Source: Mytilisepta virgata (lineage: Eukaryota; Mollusca; Bivalvia; Mytilida; Mytilidae). Taken from it: a DNA stretch of 64,000 nucleotides. The notes under the pieces were generated by a model. That model saw only the letters and a program-made list of their open reading frames with translations. It did no database searches and was not told the DNA's origin. The stretch lies in assembly GCA_028015205.1 (NCBI GenBank), contig CM051521.1, positions 121,838,614 to 121,902,613 on the forward strand, written 5' to 3'. Of the stretch, positions 24,101 to 32,299 are shown in pieces (position 1 is the first letter of the stretch; each line of letters opens with the position of its first letter). A program made the translations under genes and the position numbers.

Positions 24101-24814
24101 AAGTTTCGCATTTAGCCCCATTTCTCAGAAACCTATAGCAATATATCAATGATATTTAACCACTACAGTCCTCTTGTATAGTCTTATTGTATATACAACA
24201 CAGTTCAGCAACACTTGGTTTGCTATGACCTACATTTCATGCCTCAGTGACTTTGGTTAAGTTTTGCATTTAGGTTCATTTCTCAGAAACCTATAGTAAT
24301 ATATCAATGATATTTCACCACTACAGTCCTCTTGTATAGAACAACGCAGTTCAGCAACACCTAAATTGTTTTTAGGGTGGGGCATCTGTGTCTTAAAGAC
24401 ACATTTTCTAGTTTACATTTATTTCTTTTCACGTTAAATGCACAGAAATAGATTTATTACATTTCGTACTTACATTTTCCATATTTTGTGATATTGCACA
24501 GTGCACTATTTTTAGAAACAGATGATTTCCAATTCATGCCCTTTAAAGTGAAATGTAATAAAACACTTCATGCAGTATCATGTTTTATGGACGACTTAAA
24601 GCAATATTCCACTGAGTAAAGTTGCATAATTGTATAATATTAAATTCAGATGTACACTTGTCTATTTCAGTATTTGAAAGCTTTGATAAAAGTAATGGCA
24701 GAATGTTGGAATCAAAATCCATCGGCCAGACTAACTTCACTACGGGTGAAAAAAACAATTGGCAAAATATACCAGCTGTCTCAAAAGAACGAAAAATTAG
24801 AACTTATATGTTGA
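2973..24814 (+). CDS. BMPR1: BMP type I receptor serine/threonine kinase (5'-partial gene)
   Basis: This is a transmembrane receptor that binds BMP ligands with a type II receptor and phosphorylates BMP-class Smads. Exons: 2973-3157, 5199-5316, 13275-13383, 15653-15788, 17151-17343, 18765-18956, 19645-19750, 20187-20362, 22150-22283 and 24671-24814. Together they encode 497 residues plus a stop, with consistent phases and GT-AG ends. In this partial protein the ectodomain is residues 1-114, the membrane span about 115-137, the GS box 173-181 and the kinase about 190-480. Kinase landmarks are the Gly loop (G199, G201, G204), Lys219, HRD Asp320 and DLG Asp338. The L45 loop SDIKGTGSW (252-260) matches the BMPR1 type that selects Smad1/5-class substrates. 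The ectodomain start ([17 protein letters not shown]) and the ECC..DYCN ending also fit BMPR1 better than ACVR1, activin or TGF-beta receptors. The signal peptide exon or exons lie upstream of the window. Confidence 0.96.
3204..5198 (+). repeat. Exon-derived minisatellite A (acceptor plus 5' half of the 5199 exon)
   Basis: Thirteen clear upstream copies from about 4310 to 5198, with a period near 67 bp, each consist of a T-rich tract, TTACAG and then about 50 bp matching the exon start (TGTAAGGGAGATATAGTTCC through GAATGTTG). The last copy in the series is the genuine exon 5199-5316. More diverged copies run back to about 3204 (for example 3660-3700 and 3715-3770), interrupted by unrelated sequence at 3785-4310. 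Confidence 0.9.
5199..5316 (+). CDS. BMPR1: BMPR1 exon: end of ectodomain
   Basis: It begins TGT AAG GGA directly after CGTTACAG and encodes [17 protein letters not shown] followed by [18 protein letters not shown]. The double Cys and the DYCN Asn form the conserved C-terminal signature of TGF-beta-family receptor ectodomains. It ends CCA G|GTAATG in phase 1. It is the only copy of the array that continues past the double Cys into the acidic DEEDYCN segment and has a usable donor. Confidence 0.94.
5317..6244. other. Intron segment with a small tandem triplet
   Basis: AT-rich intron. The only structure seen is at 5593-5683, where a unit of about 30 bp (AATAATGAGGTTAACAGCTT plus 'caac') occurs three times. 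Confidence 0.6.
6245..10908. mobile_element. Large inverted-repeat element bounded by 31-bp hairpins
   Basis: Each end is a 31-nt palindrome (TATACGACCGCAAAA and its complement around one central base) at 6245-6275 and 10878-10908. Behind each hairpin lie a GTCGTC-rich stretch and about three units of roughly 160 bp ('gcacaataactttagtataag', 'ggaaggttgggattg', 'ttttggtcccaacagttta'). Units at 6360-6835 are direct and those at 10490-10850 are reverse-complemented. The middle has repeated 'ggtccaaaattaaac' units and many poly-G runs. The short frames here are repeat-driven and I call no gene. Confidence 0.75.
9566..11735. mobile_element. Second inverted-repeat element overlapping the first
   Basis: The left arm from 9566 (ATGCTCCGCTGGGCGCAGCT, then GATACGACCGCAGAGGTCGA) is mirrored at 11640-11735, which reads TCTGCGGTCGTATCTAGCTG then CGCCCCGCGGAGCATTTT. 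Inner arms also match (10010-10200 against 11440-11620). It is interrupted by a SINE-like insertion at 9670-9992. Confidence 0.65.
9670..9992 (+). mobile_element. SINE-like insertion with 11-bp target duplication
   Basis: The insert starts TTGATTGATTGATTGTTGCT ('taacgtccagtggcaaatatttcatgc') and ends near CCCCCCAACGAG. ACTGAATTTGG occurs directly on both sides (9659-9669 and 9993-10003), the mark of an insertion. The sequence resembles an abundant bivalve SINE, possibly the V-SINE type. The family name is from memory. Confidence 0.75.
11835..12812. repeat. Mussel repeat element with four ~190-bp tandem units
   Basis: It opens with a hairpin-like 'gtcgagccttcgacttttgtcgaaaaagcgagac' block (11839-11880) and a GTCGTCGTCGTCGGCGGCG run. 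Four units starting 'ctgtggttaaagttttt' follow near 11934, 12128, 12317 and 12509. It closes with GGCGAGACACTGGGTTCCGC near 12780. No gene seen. Confidence 0.7.
12813..13274. other. AT-rich intron, nothing recognised
   Basis: Ordinary AT-rich intronic sequence ending in the polypyrimidine tract and TTTCAG acceptor of the transmembrane exon. Confidence 0.6.
13275..13383 (+). CDS. BMPR1: BMPR1 exon: transmembrane segment
   Basis: It encodes [13 protein letters not shown] followed by the hydrophobic helix [20 protein letters not shown] and LYIR, the single membrane span of a type I receptor. Entry phase is 1 and exit phase 2 (ATC AG|GTACAT). The last 33 coding bases and the donor are the source of tandem array B directly downstream. 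Confidence 0.92.
13349..13808 (+). repeat. Exon-derived minisatellite B (3' end of TM exon plus donor)
   Basis: The exon end ATCTTCATCGTAACAGTCAC through TATATCAG|GTACATG recurs downstream near 13401, 13451 and 13503 with a period of about 51 bp and few changes. More diverged copies lie near 13557, 13632, 13700 and 13768. The three nearest copies keep the CAG|GTAC donor-like junction. Confidence 0.85.
13809..15652. other. Intron with hairpin element and a direct duplication
   Basis: A palindrome lies at 14078-14231 (listed separately). A block of roughly 150 bp containing 'aaatatacaatttatttgtactt' (14750-14900) recurs in diverged form at 15260-15400. The words GCCCTTTTCAGAAACTC (14898) and GAGTTTCTGAAAAGGGC (15225) are inverted around the interval. 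No gene seen. Confidence 0.5.
14078..14231. repeat. Palindromic hairpin (MITE-like)
   Basis: AAGGAATGTTTCCAATTTTT on the left is matched by AAAAATTGGAAACATTCCTT on the right. The arms continue through 'gaacaggttat', 'aacctggtttgggtcagttta' and 'aataaacc' to a central ACTTCGA. The arms are about 73 bp with few mismatches. Confidence 0.8.
15653..15788 (+). CDS. BMPR1: BMPR1 exon: juxtamembrane region and GS box
   Basis: It encodes the basic stop-transfer YKRKTAQR, an acidic linker, and the GS box SSGSGSGIP that type II receptors phosphorylate to activate the kinase. The usual Leu-Pro of the FKBP12-binding site is Ile-Pro here. Entry phase is 2; it ends TTC TTG|GTAAG in phase 0. Its last 43 bases are the source of array C. 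Confidence 0.93.
15997..16242 (+). mobile_element. tRNA-derived SINE
   Basis: The tRNA-like head has a Pol III A box (GGTGGCAGAGTGG) and B box (GAGTTCGAATC). A conserved body (GACAAGGATTGCCAATTTCC; CTTCCTCCACCAATAAAAAC) and a CAAACAAACAAA tail follow. It is inserted inside array C, with ACAGGA on both sides as a possible target duplication. It lacks a stretch after the B box that the copy at 20466 has. Confidence 0.85.
16608..16850 (+). pseudogene. BED zinc-finger fragment, hAT-transposase-like
   Basis: A short frame beginning [13 protein letters not shown] contains [20 protein letters not shown], which resembles the second half of a BED finger from hAT transposases or ZBED proteins. The paired cysteines expected before YKSGN are absent (Tyr and Ser stand there), so the finger looks dead. 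No transposase catalytic region follows. Array C resumes directly afterwards. Confidence 0.55.
17151..17343 (+). CDS. BMPR1: BMPR1 exon: kinase N-lobe
   Basis: It encodes [20 protein letters not shown] through RHDNILG: the glycine loop GKGRYGEVW, the catalytic lysine in VAVKIFF, and the helix-C segment [12 protein letters not shown] with the Glu partner. It is in phase 0 after GTTATAG and ends TTA G|GTAATT in phase 1. Confidence 0.95.
17344..18764. other. Intron with hairpin and mussel repeat
   Basis: Around 17812-17882 'ggtccatatcagtactgagaatctgatat' pairs with 'atcaaattctgatatggacc' to form a short hairpin. From about 18030 to 18650, units of roughly 170 bp ('cccataactcctaacgaaagttgtcaaatcaaaat') form a degenerate tandem repeat ending in ACAGACATACGCACACATGC and CTTGGTATTATAGTGGGGTA. 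No gene seen. Confidence 0.55.
18765..18956 (+). CDS. BMPR1: BMPR1 exon: L45 loop and hinge
   Basis: It encodes [20 protein letters not shown], then [13 protein letters not shown] and [11 protein letters not shown]. The SDIKGTGS loop sets Smad specificity and is identical to the BMPR1 group at the discriminating positions. Acceptor TTTTGTAG, donor AAAAG|GTTTGT, phases 1 to 1. Confidence 0.95.
18957..19644. other. Intron with an old SINE relic
   Basis: 18990-19200 has the order of SINE words seen at 15997, in decayed form: 'gacaaggattaccagttttcc', then 'cttcgtctgccaataaaatctggctgct'. The remainder is AT-rich intron. Confidence 0.5.
19645..19750 (+). CDS. BMPR1: BMPR1 exon: catalytic loop
   Basis: It encodes [20 protein letters not shown] and [15 protein letters not shown]: the catalytic HRD...KSKN loop and the metal-binding DLG typical of TGF-beta receptors. 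Phases 1 to 2. Confidence 0.95.
20187..20362 (+). CDS. BMPR1: BMPR1 exon: activation segment and C-lobe
   Basis: It encodes [20 protein letters not shown], then APEVLDE and [18 protein letters not shown]. The [13 protein letters not shown] segment is the activation loop and P+1 region. Acceptor CTGCCAG, phases 2 to 1. Confidence 0.95.
20466..20737 (+). mobile_element. tRNA-derived SINE, near-complete, with 12-bp target duplication
   Basis: Same family as 15997-16242 but fuller, with A box TGGCCGAGTGG, B box GAGTTCGAATC and the extra 'ctgtggcggggtgtgttcgac' segment. AATAATCTGGTG lies directly on both sides (20454-20465 and 20738-20749; the left duplication overlaps the first G run). The clean duplication suggests recent insertion. 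Confidence 0.9.
21078..21945. mobile_element. MITE-like element with ~35-bp terminal inverted repeats
   Basis: CATTTTTATGCCC plus CTGTAAGGCAGGCCGGGCAT on the left is mirrored by ATGCCCGGCCTGCCTTACAG plus GTGGGGCATAAAAATG on the right. The interior holds two units of about 180 bp ('catgaaaaactaccttaaatctgaac') and no transposase. Confidence 0.85.
22150..22283 (+). CDS. BMPR1: BMPR1 exon: kinase C-lobe
   Basis: It encodes [20 protein letters not shown], then [20 protein letters not shown] and WYNDQ, the conserved C-lobe block of type I receptors. Phases 1 to 0. Confidence 0.95.
22462..23872. mobile_element. Element with ATTACAGTAGAAC termini and TA flanks
   Basis: The left end TTACAGTAGAACTTGTC and right end CAGGTTCTACTGTAA are inverted, and both outer flanks are TA, as in Tc1/mariner-type insertions. 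No transposase frame is visible. A second MITE (22566-22995) sits inside it. Confidence 0.65.
22566..22995. mobile_element. Nested MITE with ~34-bp terminal inverted repeats
   Basis: AGGCCAATTAAAATTAATGG then 'atagattttcatcc' on the left is mirrored by GGATGAAAATCTACTAATTG then 'attttagttggcct' on the right. The C-rich 'cccgcccgcccc' at the left end and the C-rich run near 22930 (CCCACCCGCCCC) lie just inside. The interior is non-coding. Confidence 0.75.
24025..24411. repeat. GGGGCATA-type repeat element
   Basis: It begins TTTTTATGCCCCGCCACGAA with GGGGCATATAG and ends GGGGCATCTGTGTCTTAAAG with ACACATTTTCTAG. Two internal units share 'catttctcagaaacctatag' and 'tcaatgatattt.accactacagtcctcttg'. 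Relatives lie at 46340-48150 and 62770-63040. Confidence 0.65.
24671..24814 (+). CDS. BMPR1: BMPR1 terminal coding exon
   Basis: It encodes [20 protein letters not shown], then [16 protein letters not shown], a short tail ending ELIC, and TGA at 24812-24814. The [10 protein letters not shown] block is the C-terminal kinase motif of type I receptors. The tail after it is a few residues longer than in vertebrate BMPR1. Confidence 0.95.
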   Translation, partial: YLKALIKVMAECWNQNPSARLTSLRVKKTIGKIYQLSQKNEKLELIC

Positions 24815-24976
24815 TATGTGATATTACTGTAATAACCAAGCTGTCAACATGCAGAAGATCATGTATTCGGTGATGGGTGCACTTTAAGATTGTGGTTGAT
24901 TATTACAAATAACCGAGTCATTAAGTGGAGTACAGATATACATTTTAAATTATAAGATTGGTTCAGTTGTAATGGC

Positions 24977-24982
24977 AATAAA
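24977..24982 (+). terminator. Candidate polyadenylation signal of BMPR1
   Basis: AATAAA lies 163 bases after the stop codon, and another AATAAA lies near 25027. Which one is used cannot be told from sequence alone. Confidence 0.45.
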
Positions 24983-25847
24983 ACAGAAAACTGCTCAAAT
25001 CAGAATTGTTTACTTTTATTTATTCATAATAAACTGCTGTTTTTATATGGGGCAAGGAAGTGAGGTCATCCAAACTGCACAGGGGACAAAAAACAGTACC
25101 AAAAAGATTTTTTATCACATTTGGGAGACTGTGTTTTAACATGTATTGGAGCCAGGATTCTTAATCTTCTAGATTACTCCCCCACCTTAGCCAGATAAAA
25201 ATCAAAAGGTATCCCGCATATAATATTTTCAAAATTCATACATTAAACATTATTTTAAACAAGCATTCATTATATATTGTACTTCTATTACTTCTTAGTT
25301 TTAATCAATAATAACAATATCTCTTTTTCAACTTATCATTCAGGTCATTTTTTTTTTAAAGAATATCACTTTTTTGGGCTATTTTTTTTTCTTTTTTTTT
25401 TCATAATATTGTTATTAGACTGAAAATGTTTTAAGCAAATAAAATTTATGTATTTTACTTGTTTTTTTTTGTACAAACAAATGTATTCAGACTTGAGCAG
25501 CATAGAACAATTGTAATTTTTGCTTTCTTATGTAAAATATTTCAGACAAATCTGTCAAACTCTCAGACATACTTTATTTAGTGCTATGTCAAGTTTTACC
25601 TCAGATTTAGCAGTGACAGTAATATTGATTAATTAAGTAAAATATTAATAAGTTTTTAAAACTGAGTCCATCTAACAATTTATTGATGATTGATTTTGTT
25701 CATCAGTTTTTTGTGTCTTAATCATTTTATTTTACAGGGAACAAAATTATGCATCTTTTTAGATTACAATTTAAATGTGTTATTTTAGCTGCTTTAATTT
25801 TCTACTGTTTTGCACCATGGCAACAAATAAATTGGGATTTCATTTTT
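24983..25847. other. 3' flank, AT-rich, no gene seen
   Basis: AT-rich sequence with several T runs (25340-25400). No coding exon or named repeat recognised. Confidence 0.5.
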
Positions 25848-28564
25848 AGCTCACCTGACCCAAAGGGTCAAGTGAGCTTTTCTCATCACTTGGCGTCCGT
25901 CGTCCGTCGTCGTCCGGCGTCGTCCGGCGTCGTCGTCCGGCGTCGTCCGGCGTCGTCGTTAACATTTTACATTTTGAACTTCTTCTAGAGAACCACTGAA
26001 TGGAATGAAACCAAACATGGCATGAATGTTCCTTATGAGGTGCTGACCAAGTGTTGTTACTTTGTAGCCGATCCATCATCCAAGATGGCCGCCAGCGGGG
26101 AACTTAGTTTAACATAGGACCCTATGGGAAATGCATACAAATGACTTCTTTTAGAGAACCACTGAATGGAATGAAACTAAATCTGGCATGAATGTTCCTT
26201 ATGAGGTGCTGACCAAGTGTTGTTACTTTGTAGCCGATCCATCATCCAAGATGGCCGCCAGAGGGGGACTTAGTTTAACATAGGACCCTATGGGAAATGC
26301 ATACAAATGACTTCTTTTAGAGAACCGTTGAATGGAATGAAACCAAACATGGCATGAATGTTCCTTATGAGGTGCTGACCAAGTGTTGTTACTTTGTAGC
26401 CGATCCATAATCCAAGATGGCCGCCAGCGGGGGACTTAGTTTAACATAGAACCCTATGGGAAATGCATACAAATGACTTCTTTTAGAGAACCACTGAATG
26501 GAATGAAACTAAATCTGGCATGAATGTTCCTTATGAGGTGCTGACCAAGTGTTGTTACTTTGTAGCCGATCCATCATCCAAGATGGCCGCCAGCGGGGAA
26601 CTTAGTTTAACATAGGACCCTATGGGAAATGCATACAAATGACTTCTTTTAGAGAACCACTGAATGGAATGAAACTAAATCTGGCATGAATGTTCCTTAT
26701 GAGGTGCTGACCAAGTGTTGTTACTTTGTAGCCGATCTATAATCCAAGATGGCCGCCAGCGGGGGACTTAGTTTAACATAGAACCCTATGGGAAATGCAT
26801 ACAAATGACTTCTTTTAGAGAACCACTGAATGGAATGAAACTAAATCTGGCATGAATGTTCCTTATGAGGTGCTGACCAAGTGTTGTTACTTTGTAGCCG
26901 ATCCATCATCCAAGATGGCCGCCAGCGGGGGACTAAGTTTAACATTGGACCCTATGGGAAATGCATACAAATGACTTCTTTTAGAGAACAACTGAATGGA
27001 ATGAAACTAAATCTGGCATGAATGAACCCTTATAAGGTGCTGACCAAGTGTTGTTACTTTGTAGCCGATCCATCATCCAAGATGGCCGCCAGAGGGGGAC
27101 TTAGTTTAACATAGGACCCTATGGGAAATGCATACAAATGACTTCTTTTAGAGAACCGTTGAATGGAATGAAACCAAACATGGCATGAATGTTCCTTATG
27201 AGGTGCTGACCAAGTGTTGTTACTTTGTAGCCGATCCATAATCCAAGATGGCCGCCAGCGGGGAACTTAGTTTAACATAGAACCCTATGGGAAATGCATA
27301 CAAATGACTTCTTTTAGTGACCCACTTAATGGAATGAAACCAAACATGGCATGAATATTCCTTATGAAGTGCTGACCAAGTGTTGTTACTTTGTAGCTGA
27401 TCCATCATCCAAGATGGCCGCCAGCGGGGAACTTAGTTTAACATAGGACCCTATGGGAAATGCATACAAATGACTTCTTTTAGAGAACCACTGAATGGAA
27501 TGAAAGTAAATCTGGCATGAATGTTCCTTATGAGGTGCTGACCAAGTGTTGTTACTTTGTAGCCGATCCATCATCCAAGATGGCCGCCAGAGGGGGACTT
27601 AGTTTAACATAGGACCCTATGGGAAATGCATACAAATGACTTCTTTTAGAGAACCGTTGAATAGAATGAAACCAAACATGGCATGAATGTTCCTTATGAG
27701 GTGCTGACCAAGTGTTGTTACTTTGTAGCCGATCCATAATCCAAGATGGCCGCCAGCGGGAGACTAAGTTTAACATTGGACCCTATGGGAAATGCATACA
27801 AATGACTTCTTTTAGAGAACCACTGAATGGAATGTAACAAAACATAGCATGAATGTTCCTTATGAGGTGCTGACCAAGTGTTGTTACTTTGTAGCCAATC
27901 CATAATCCAAGATGGCCGCCAGCGGGGGACTTAGTTTAACATAGAACCCTATGGGAAATGCATACAAATGACTTCTTCTAGTGACCCACTTAATGGAATG
28001 AAACCAAACATGGCATGAATATTCCTTATGAAGTGCTGACCAAGTGTTGTTACTTTGTAGCTGATCCATCATCCAAGATGGCCGCCAGCGGGGAACTTAG
28101 TTTAACATAGGACCCTATGGGAAATGCATACAAATGACTTCTTTTAGAGAACCACTGAATGGAATGAAACTAAATCTGGCATGAATGTTCCTTATGAGGT
28201 GCTGACCAAGCGTTGTTACTTTGTAGCCGATCCATCATCCAAGATGGCCGCCAGCGGGGGACTAAGTTTAACATTGGACCCTATGGGAAATGCATACAAA
28301 TGATTTCTTTCAGAGAACCATTGAATGGAATGTAACAAAACATAGCATGAATGTTCCTTATGAGGTGCTGACCAAGTGTTGTTACTTTGTTGCCGATCCA
28401 TCATCCAAGATGTTTAGAAGTCTATCAGAAAATTGTAAAAAAAATTCTGAATGGTCACAACTTGACCACATATTCAAAAATAATAATGATAAGATGTCTT
28501 CAGTAGCTATTGTAATCACATTAGATACAGGTGAGCGACACAGGCTCTTGAGAGCCTCTAGTTT
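25848..28564. mobile_element. AGCTCACCTG-ended element carrying a 166-bp satellite
   Basis: It starts with the hairpin AGCTCACCTGACCCAAAGGG plus TCAAGTGAGCT and a GTCGTCCGGCG-rich run. It ends GGTGAGCGACACAGGCTCTT, then GAGAGCCTCTAG. Between about 25977 and 28410 lie 14 to 15 head-to-tail monomers of 166 bp ('agaaccactgaatggaatgaaac', 'gtgctgaccaagtgttgttactttgtagccgatcc', 'aagatggccgccagcgggg', 'aggaccctatgggaaatgcat'). Minus-strand frames of about 61 codons recur but shift frame each unit because 166 is not divisible by 3. Confidence 0.9.
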
Positions 28565-29135
28565 CAATAAATATCGGTATTATATACATTGTAAAAGAAA
28601 TTCCTGTTTTAATATTTTACATTTGATAAATGTAATTAATCACAAAAATCCAAACAACTATACACATATTCATTATATCCTAAAGTTATACATGTATAGT
28701 GATGTGTATAAAGTAGTACATGTATAGTGATGTGTATAAAGTAGTACATGTATAGTAATGTATTAGAAATCTTGCCATATTTTTAGTTGTAGCAGCTTCC
28801 AGGTATATTAAAGCCAGATTATTGCTTCTTTTTATTCACATTATATCAGGGAAATTATTGTAAAAATGGCATTACAAGGTTATATATATTTGTAATGTTG
28901 ATTATTATAGGATAATAAGTTGGCACATTTTAAGAAATAATTTTTTATTACAAGTATTTGTTTTACGAGTTATATATGTTCCAATAATACATCTTTATTG
29001 TATTTACAAATGTATTCAATTATTGTGTCACTGACTGGAGCATTTTACCAGGATCAATTTGCAAAAATTAAAATTACATTTGTTTACAATATGAAACAGA
29101 GTAGGGATTTCTATTTATATTTTTCTTCTTGGGAA
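28565..29135. other. Intergenic, small tandem repeat
   Basis: Near 28685-28760 the unit TACATGTATAGTGATGTGTA plus TAAAGTAG occurs about three times. Otherwise AT-rich with no gene seen. Confidence 0.5.
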
Positions 29136-29983
29136 ACATCTTCGCTAGCCAAGGGTTACGATTCGCTCCTCTCTCTTCACCCTTGGCAGATAAAGCCAGA
29201 AAGCCTAGGTCCCCGAGGGTATTCGCCAACCCAGTCGTCAGACGTGTCTGACATGATTATTCATTGATTTGTTAACAGTATTTAGCAAAATTTCAAAAAT
29301 AATACAAATACTAAGGGTTCATTCCTTGTGTTGCACATGGTAGATGTTCTTAGCTGACTTTGGCTTCCTATTTCGGTATTTTTTGGTTATGAGTACTTCT
29401 TGTTTAAAATAAGTTTGGTTTTTGATCTTCCAAATGTTAAGGTTTTAATGCTGCTGATGAGAGGTAACTCCTTGAAATGCGTCGTATACAGCATAGTATA
29501 AATTTACTATATCTAATATTAGTATCATTGGATTGTTATTTTGTAAACCATGCGAGGGGACATCTTGCTGCTGAATGTAGTCACGCCCACTCTGATTAAA
29601 TCACTAATGACCAATGAACACTGTACTATTCGACTTCGTAAAAATGAACACACAAACATACTTTGGTATTTCATCGTCTGAAAGAGGCAAATAACCCAAA
29701 ACCTCAATTTGTTGATTAAACACAGTAAACTGACTGTAAATATTGTTCTTTTGTGTTTTGGGAGCAAAGTCTCATGGCATAATCTGCAATTTTCAATGCA
29801 TTTCGCCATATTATTTGTATTATTTGTTTACATTGTCGACATATGATCGCTGTTTTCTGATTGGTGCAACTGGTCTCAGCTGCATCCAATAAAGATAAGT
29901 AATACACTGACCCAAAATTCCGGCTTAATCTGCCATGGGTGAAGAGAGAGAAGCGAATCATAACCATTGGCTAGGGAAGATGC
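29136..29983. mobile_element. MITE-like element with ~65-bp terminal inverted repeats
   Basis: The left 'catcttcgctagccaagggttacgattcgctcctctctcttcacccttggcag' region (29137-29190) is matched in reverse complement by 29930-29982. The interior is non-coding; short minus-strand frames (29525-29967) look incidental. Confidence 0.8.
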
Positions 29984-31499
29984 TTGGGAAAGGGGTCATT
30001 AAGATTTTAATGTAAATAAATATAAGCAAACTTTTCAAAAATGCACAGATTTCAATAAAATTAAAAATTTTATTTATGGTATGAATGGCAGTAATTTTAA
30101 ACTTTTTTTTTTATTCTGTTTTATTTTATGCTCTTTTTTAAATAGTCTTTGGTTTTATAATTGAATTTAAAGTAAAAATACACAAACCTTTTTTTTATCT
30201 TTGCCAAAAAATATAATATGTATATAAATATGTTGTGTCAAAATGAATGAGGTTGTTTTTGTTATATAAAATGGCCAGTTATTTACATGTAGATAGAAGG
30301 ACTTTGTTGGAAACAAACTATCTACAAAACAAATATAAAACTATTCATTCCGTACATTATTAATAAATTTATTTCTGGTACTTTCTATATTGATTGATAT
30401 ACTTTAAATTCAGAAAACTAATGTGTTGATTATATTACTGGGGGAAAATATGACAGGATGATCATGCCAATAATTAAAACTGAGTTAATAGTTCCCTAGT
30501 TCTATTTTTGAATGGGCAAAATATGGTTATTAGTTGGGCAAAGTATGACAGACAGACATGCATGAAACTTGTAACAGTGATGAAGGAAATCTGGTTTGTT
30601 GTCACTCAGTTTCTTGTTTAAAGTTTGTAAAGAAAATATGTCCAAATTTACAGTAATGAATAGTCACATGTTAAACTAAAACAACAACAAAAACAGTACG
30701 TTTTCTTTAGATGTTTTTTCTAAAAAAAAAAAGAGTTATATTTTAATTCATTGAACGAACCTGACTTTGGCTGTTTATGTTTTATAAAGTGTAGTTTACA
30801 ATGTATAAACTCATCAACAAAAAAAATTAAAGCTTTTTAGTTTTTTTAAACTTACATGAAAATATTTTTTTGTTTCATATTTTTTGGGGGTTTTTTTTTG
30901 TTAAAGTATTAACAACATGAATGAGAAGATAGCTTTTTTTGTTTTGGTGTTAAAAAGCACCAGACTATTTGAATCTGATATTGGTATTCATTGTCACATG
31001 GTATTTGATTATAACCTGATTTGCTCACGCTCACTGCAAAAATAAGATGAAGCATTATATTTAAGATAAAATGACACAAACAAATGGTATACAAGATACA
31101 GTAATGATCAAATATTTTACACCAGTAATCTTCTATGCATGTTATTTTTTATAGTATTTTTCAGTTATTACATTAATTAGGAATAATAAGATATGTAAAA
31201 AAAATAAATTTATAAACAAATGGTTTCTTTTTTTAATGTGTGATATTTTTATATAGATTTTTTTTTGTCTTTGCAGCATTATAGAAAATATTTACTGTAC
31301 TTTTTCATTGTTCTACATACATGTAAACCATTGTTTCATTTTATGTATTGACATATATAATCCAAACACATTTCATCCTCATTAAAGTCAACAAAACGTT
31401 TGTAATAAAATATCTAGTAAAATTATCTTAGAAATTATTCAAGCATGTAGATTTTGAAAATGCCAAAAATCATTTCAAGAACTCATGTTTCCAGACAGT
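29984..31499. other. Intergenic, AT-rich, nothing recognised
   Basis: Long AT-rich stretch with homopolymer A and T runs. I see no exon, RNA gene or repeat structure in it. Confidence 0.5.
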
Positions 31500-32225
31500 A
31501 TTCCTTGTATTTATCTGTTAAGACTGATATTGTCAGTTTGAACCACAACTGTCACCAACTGACCAAGCTGTTTTCGACTGTATTTATCTGTTAAGACTGA
31601 GGTTGTGAGTTTGAACCACTGATGTCACCAACTGACCAAGCTGTTTTTGACTGTATTTATCTGTTAAGACTGAGGTTGTGAGTTTGAACCACTGATGTCA
31701 CCAAGCTGTTTTTGACTATTGTATTTATCTGTTAAGACTGAGGTTGTGAGTTTGAACCACTGATGTCACCAAGCTGTTTTTGACTATTGTATTTATCTGT
31801 TAAGACTGAGGTTGTGAGTTTGAACCACTGATGTCACCAAGCTGTTTTTGACTATTGTATTTATCTGTTAAGACTGAGGTTGTGAGTTTGAACCACTGAT
31901 GTCACCAAGCTGTTTTTGACTATTGTATTTATCTGTTAAGACTGAGGTTGTGAGTTTGAATCACTGATGTCACCAAGCTGTTTTTGACTATTGTATTTAT
32001 CTGTTAAGACTGATGGTTGTGAGTTTGAATCACTGATGTCACCAAGCTGTTTTTGACTATTGTATTTATCTGTTAAGACTGAGGTTGTGAGTTGGAACCA
32101 CTGATGTCACCAAGCTGTTTTTGACTGTGATTATAATTGATAAGAATTGTCAGTTTTCTTTCCAAAGATCTGTGCTTATTATCAGATACTTCTCTTGAAA
32201 TAAAAACTGACTGCACTAGTCAAAG
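31500..32225 (+). repeat. Minisatellite grown from the B-box region of a SINE
   Basis: Nine copies of a unit of about 68-72 bp (GTATTTATCTGTTAAGACTG, AGGTTGTGAGTTTGAACCAC, 'tgatgtcaccaagctgtttttgact'). The core corresponds to the B-box segment of the SINEs at 15997 and 20466 (GGGGTTGTGAGTTCGAATCT). After the last copy the sequence continues as a decayed SINE body: 'attgataagaattgtcagttttc' and 'gaaataaaaactgactgc'. Confidence 0.75.
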
Positions 32226-32299
32226 CTCATTCATAAAGAATTTCAAAGGATCTTATTAACATATACCGGTACATAGAATGCAGCATATGGTATTTATGG

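Noticed and set aside
26223..28404. Series of ~61-codon minus-strand frames (MDRLQSNNTWSAPHKEHSCH type)
   Set aside because: Each is one 166-bp satellite monomer read in a shifting frame; the repetition comes from the DNA repeat, not from protein selection.
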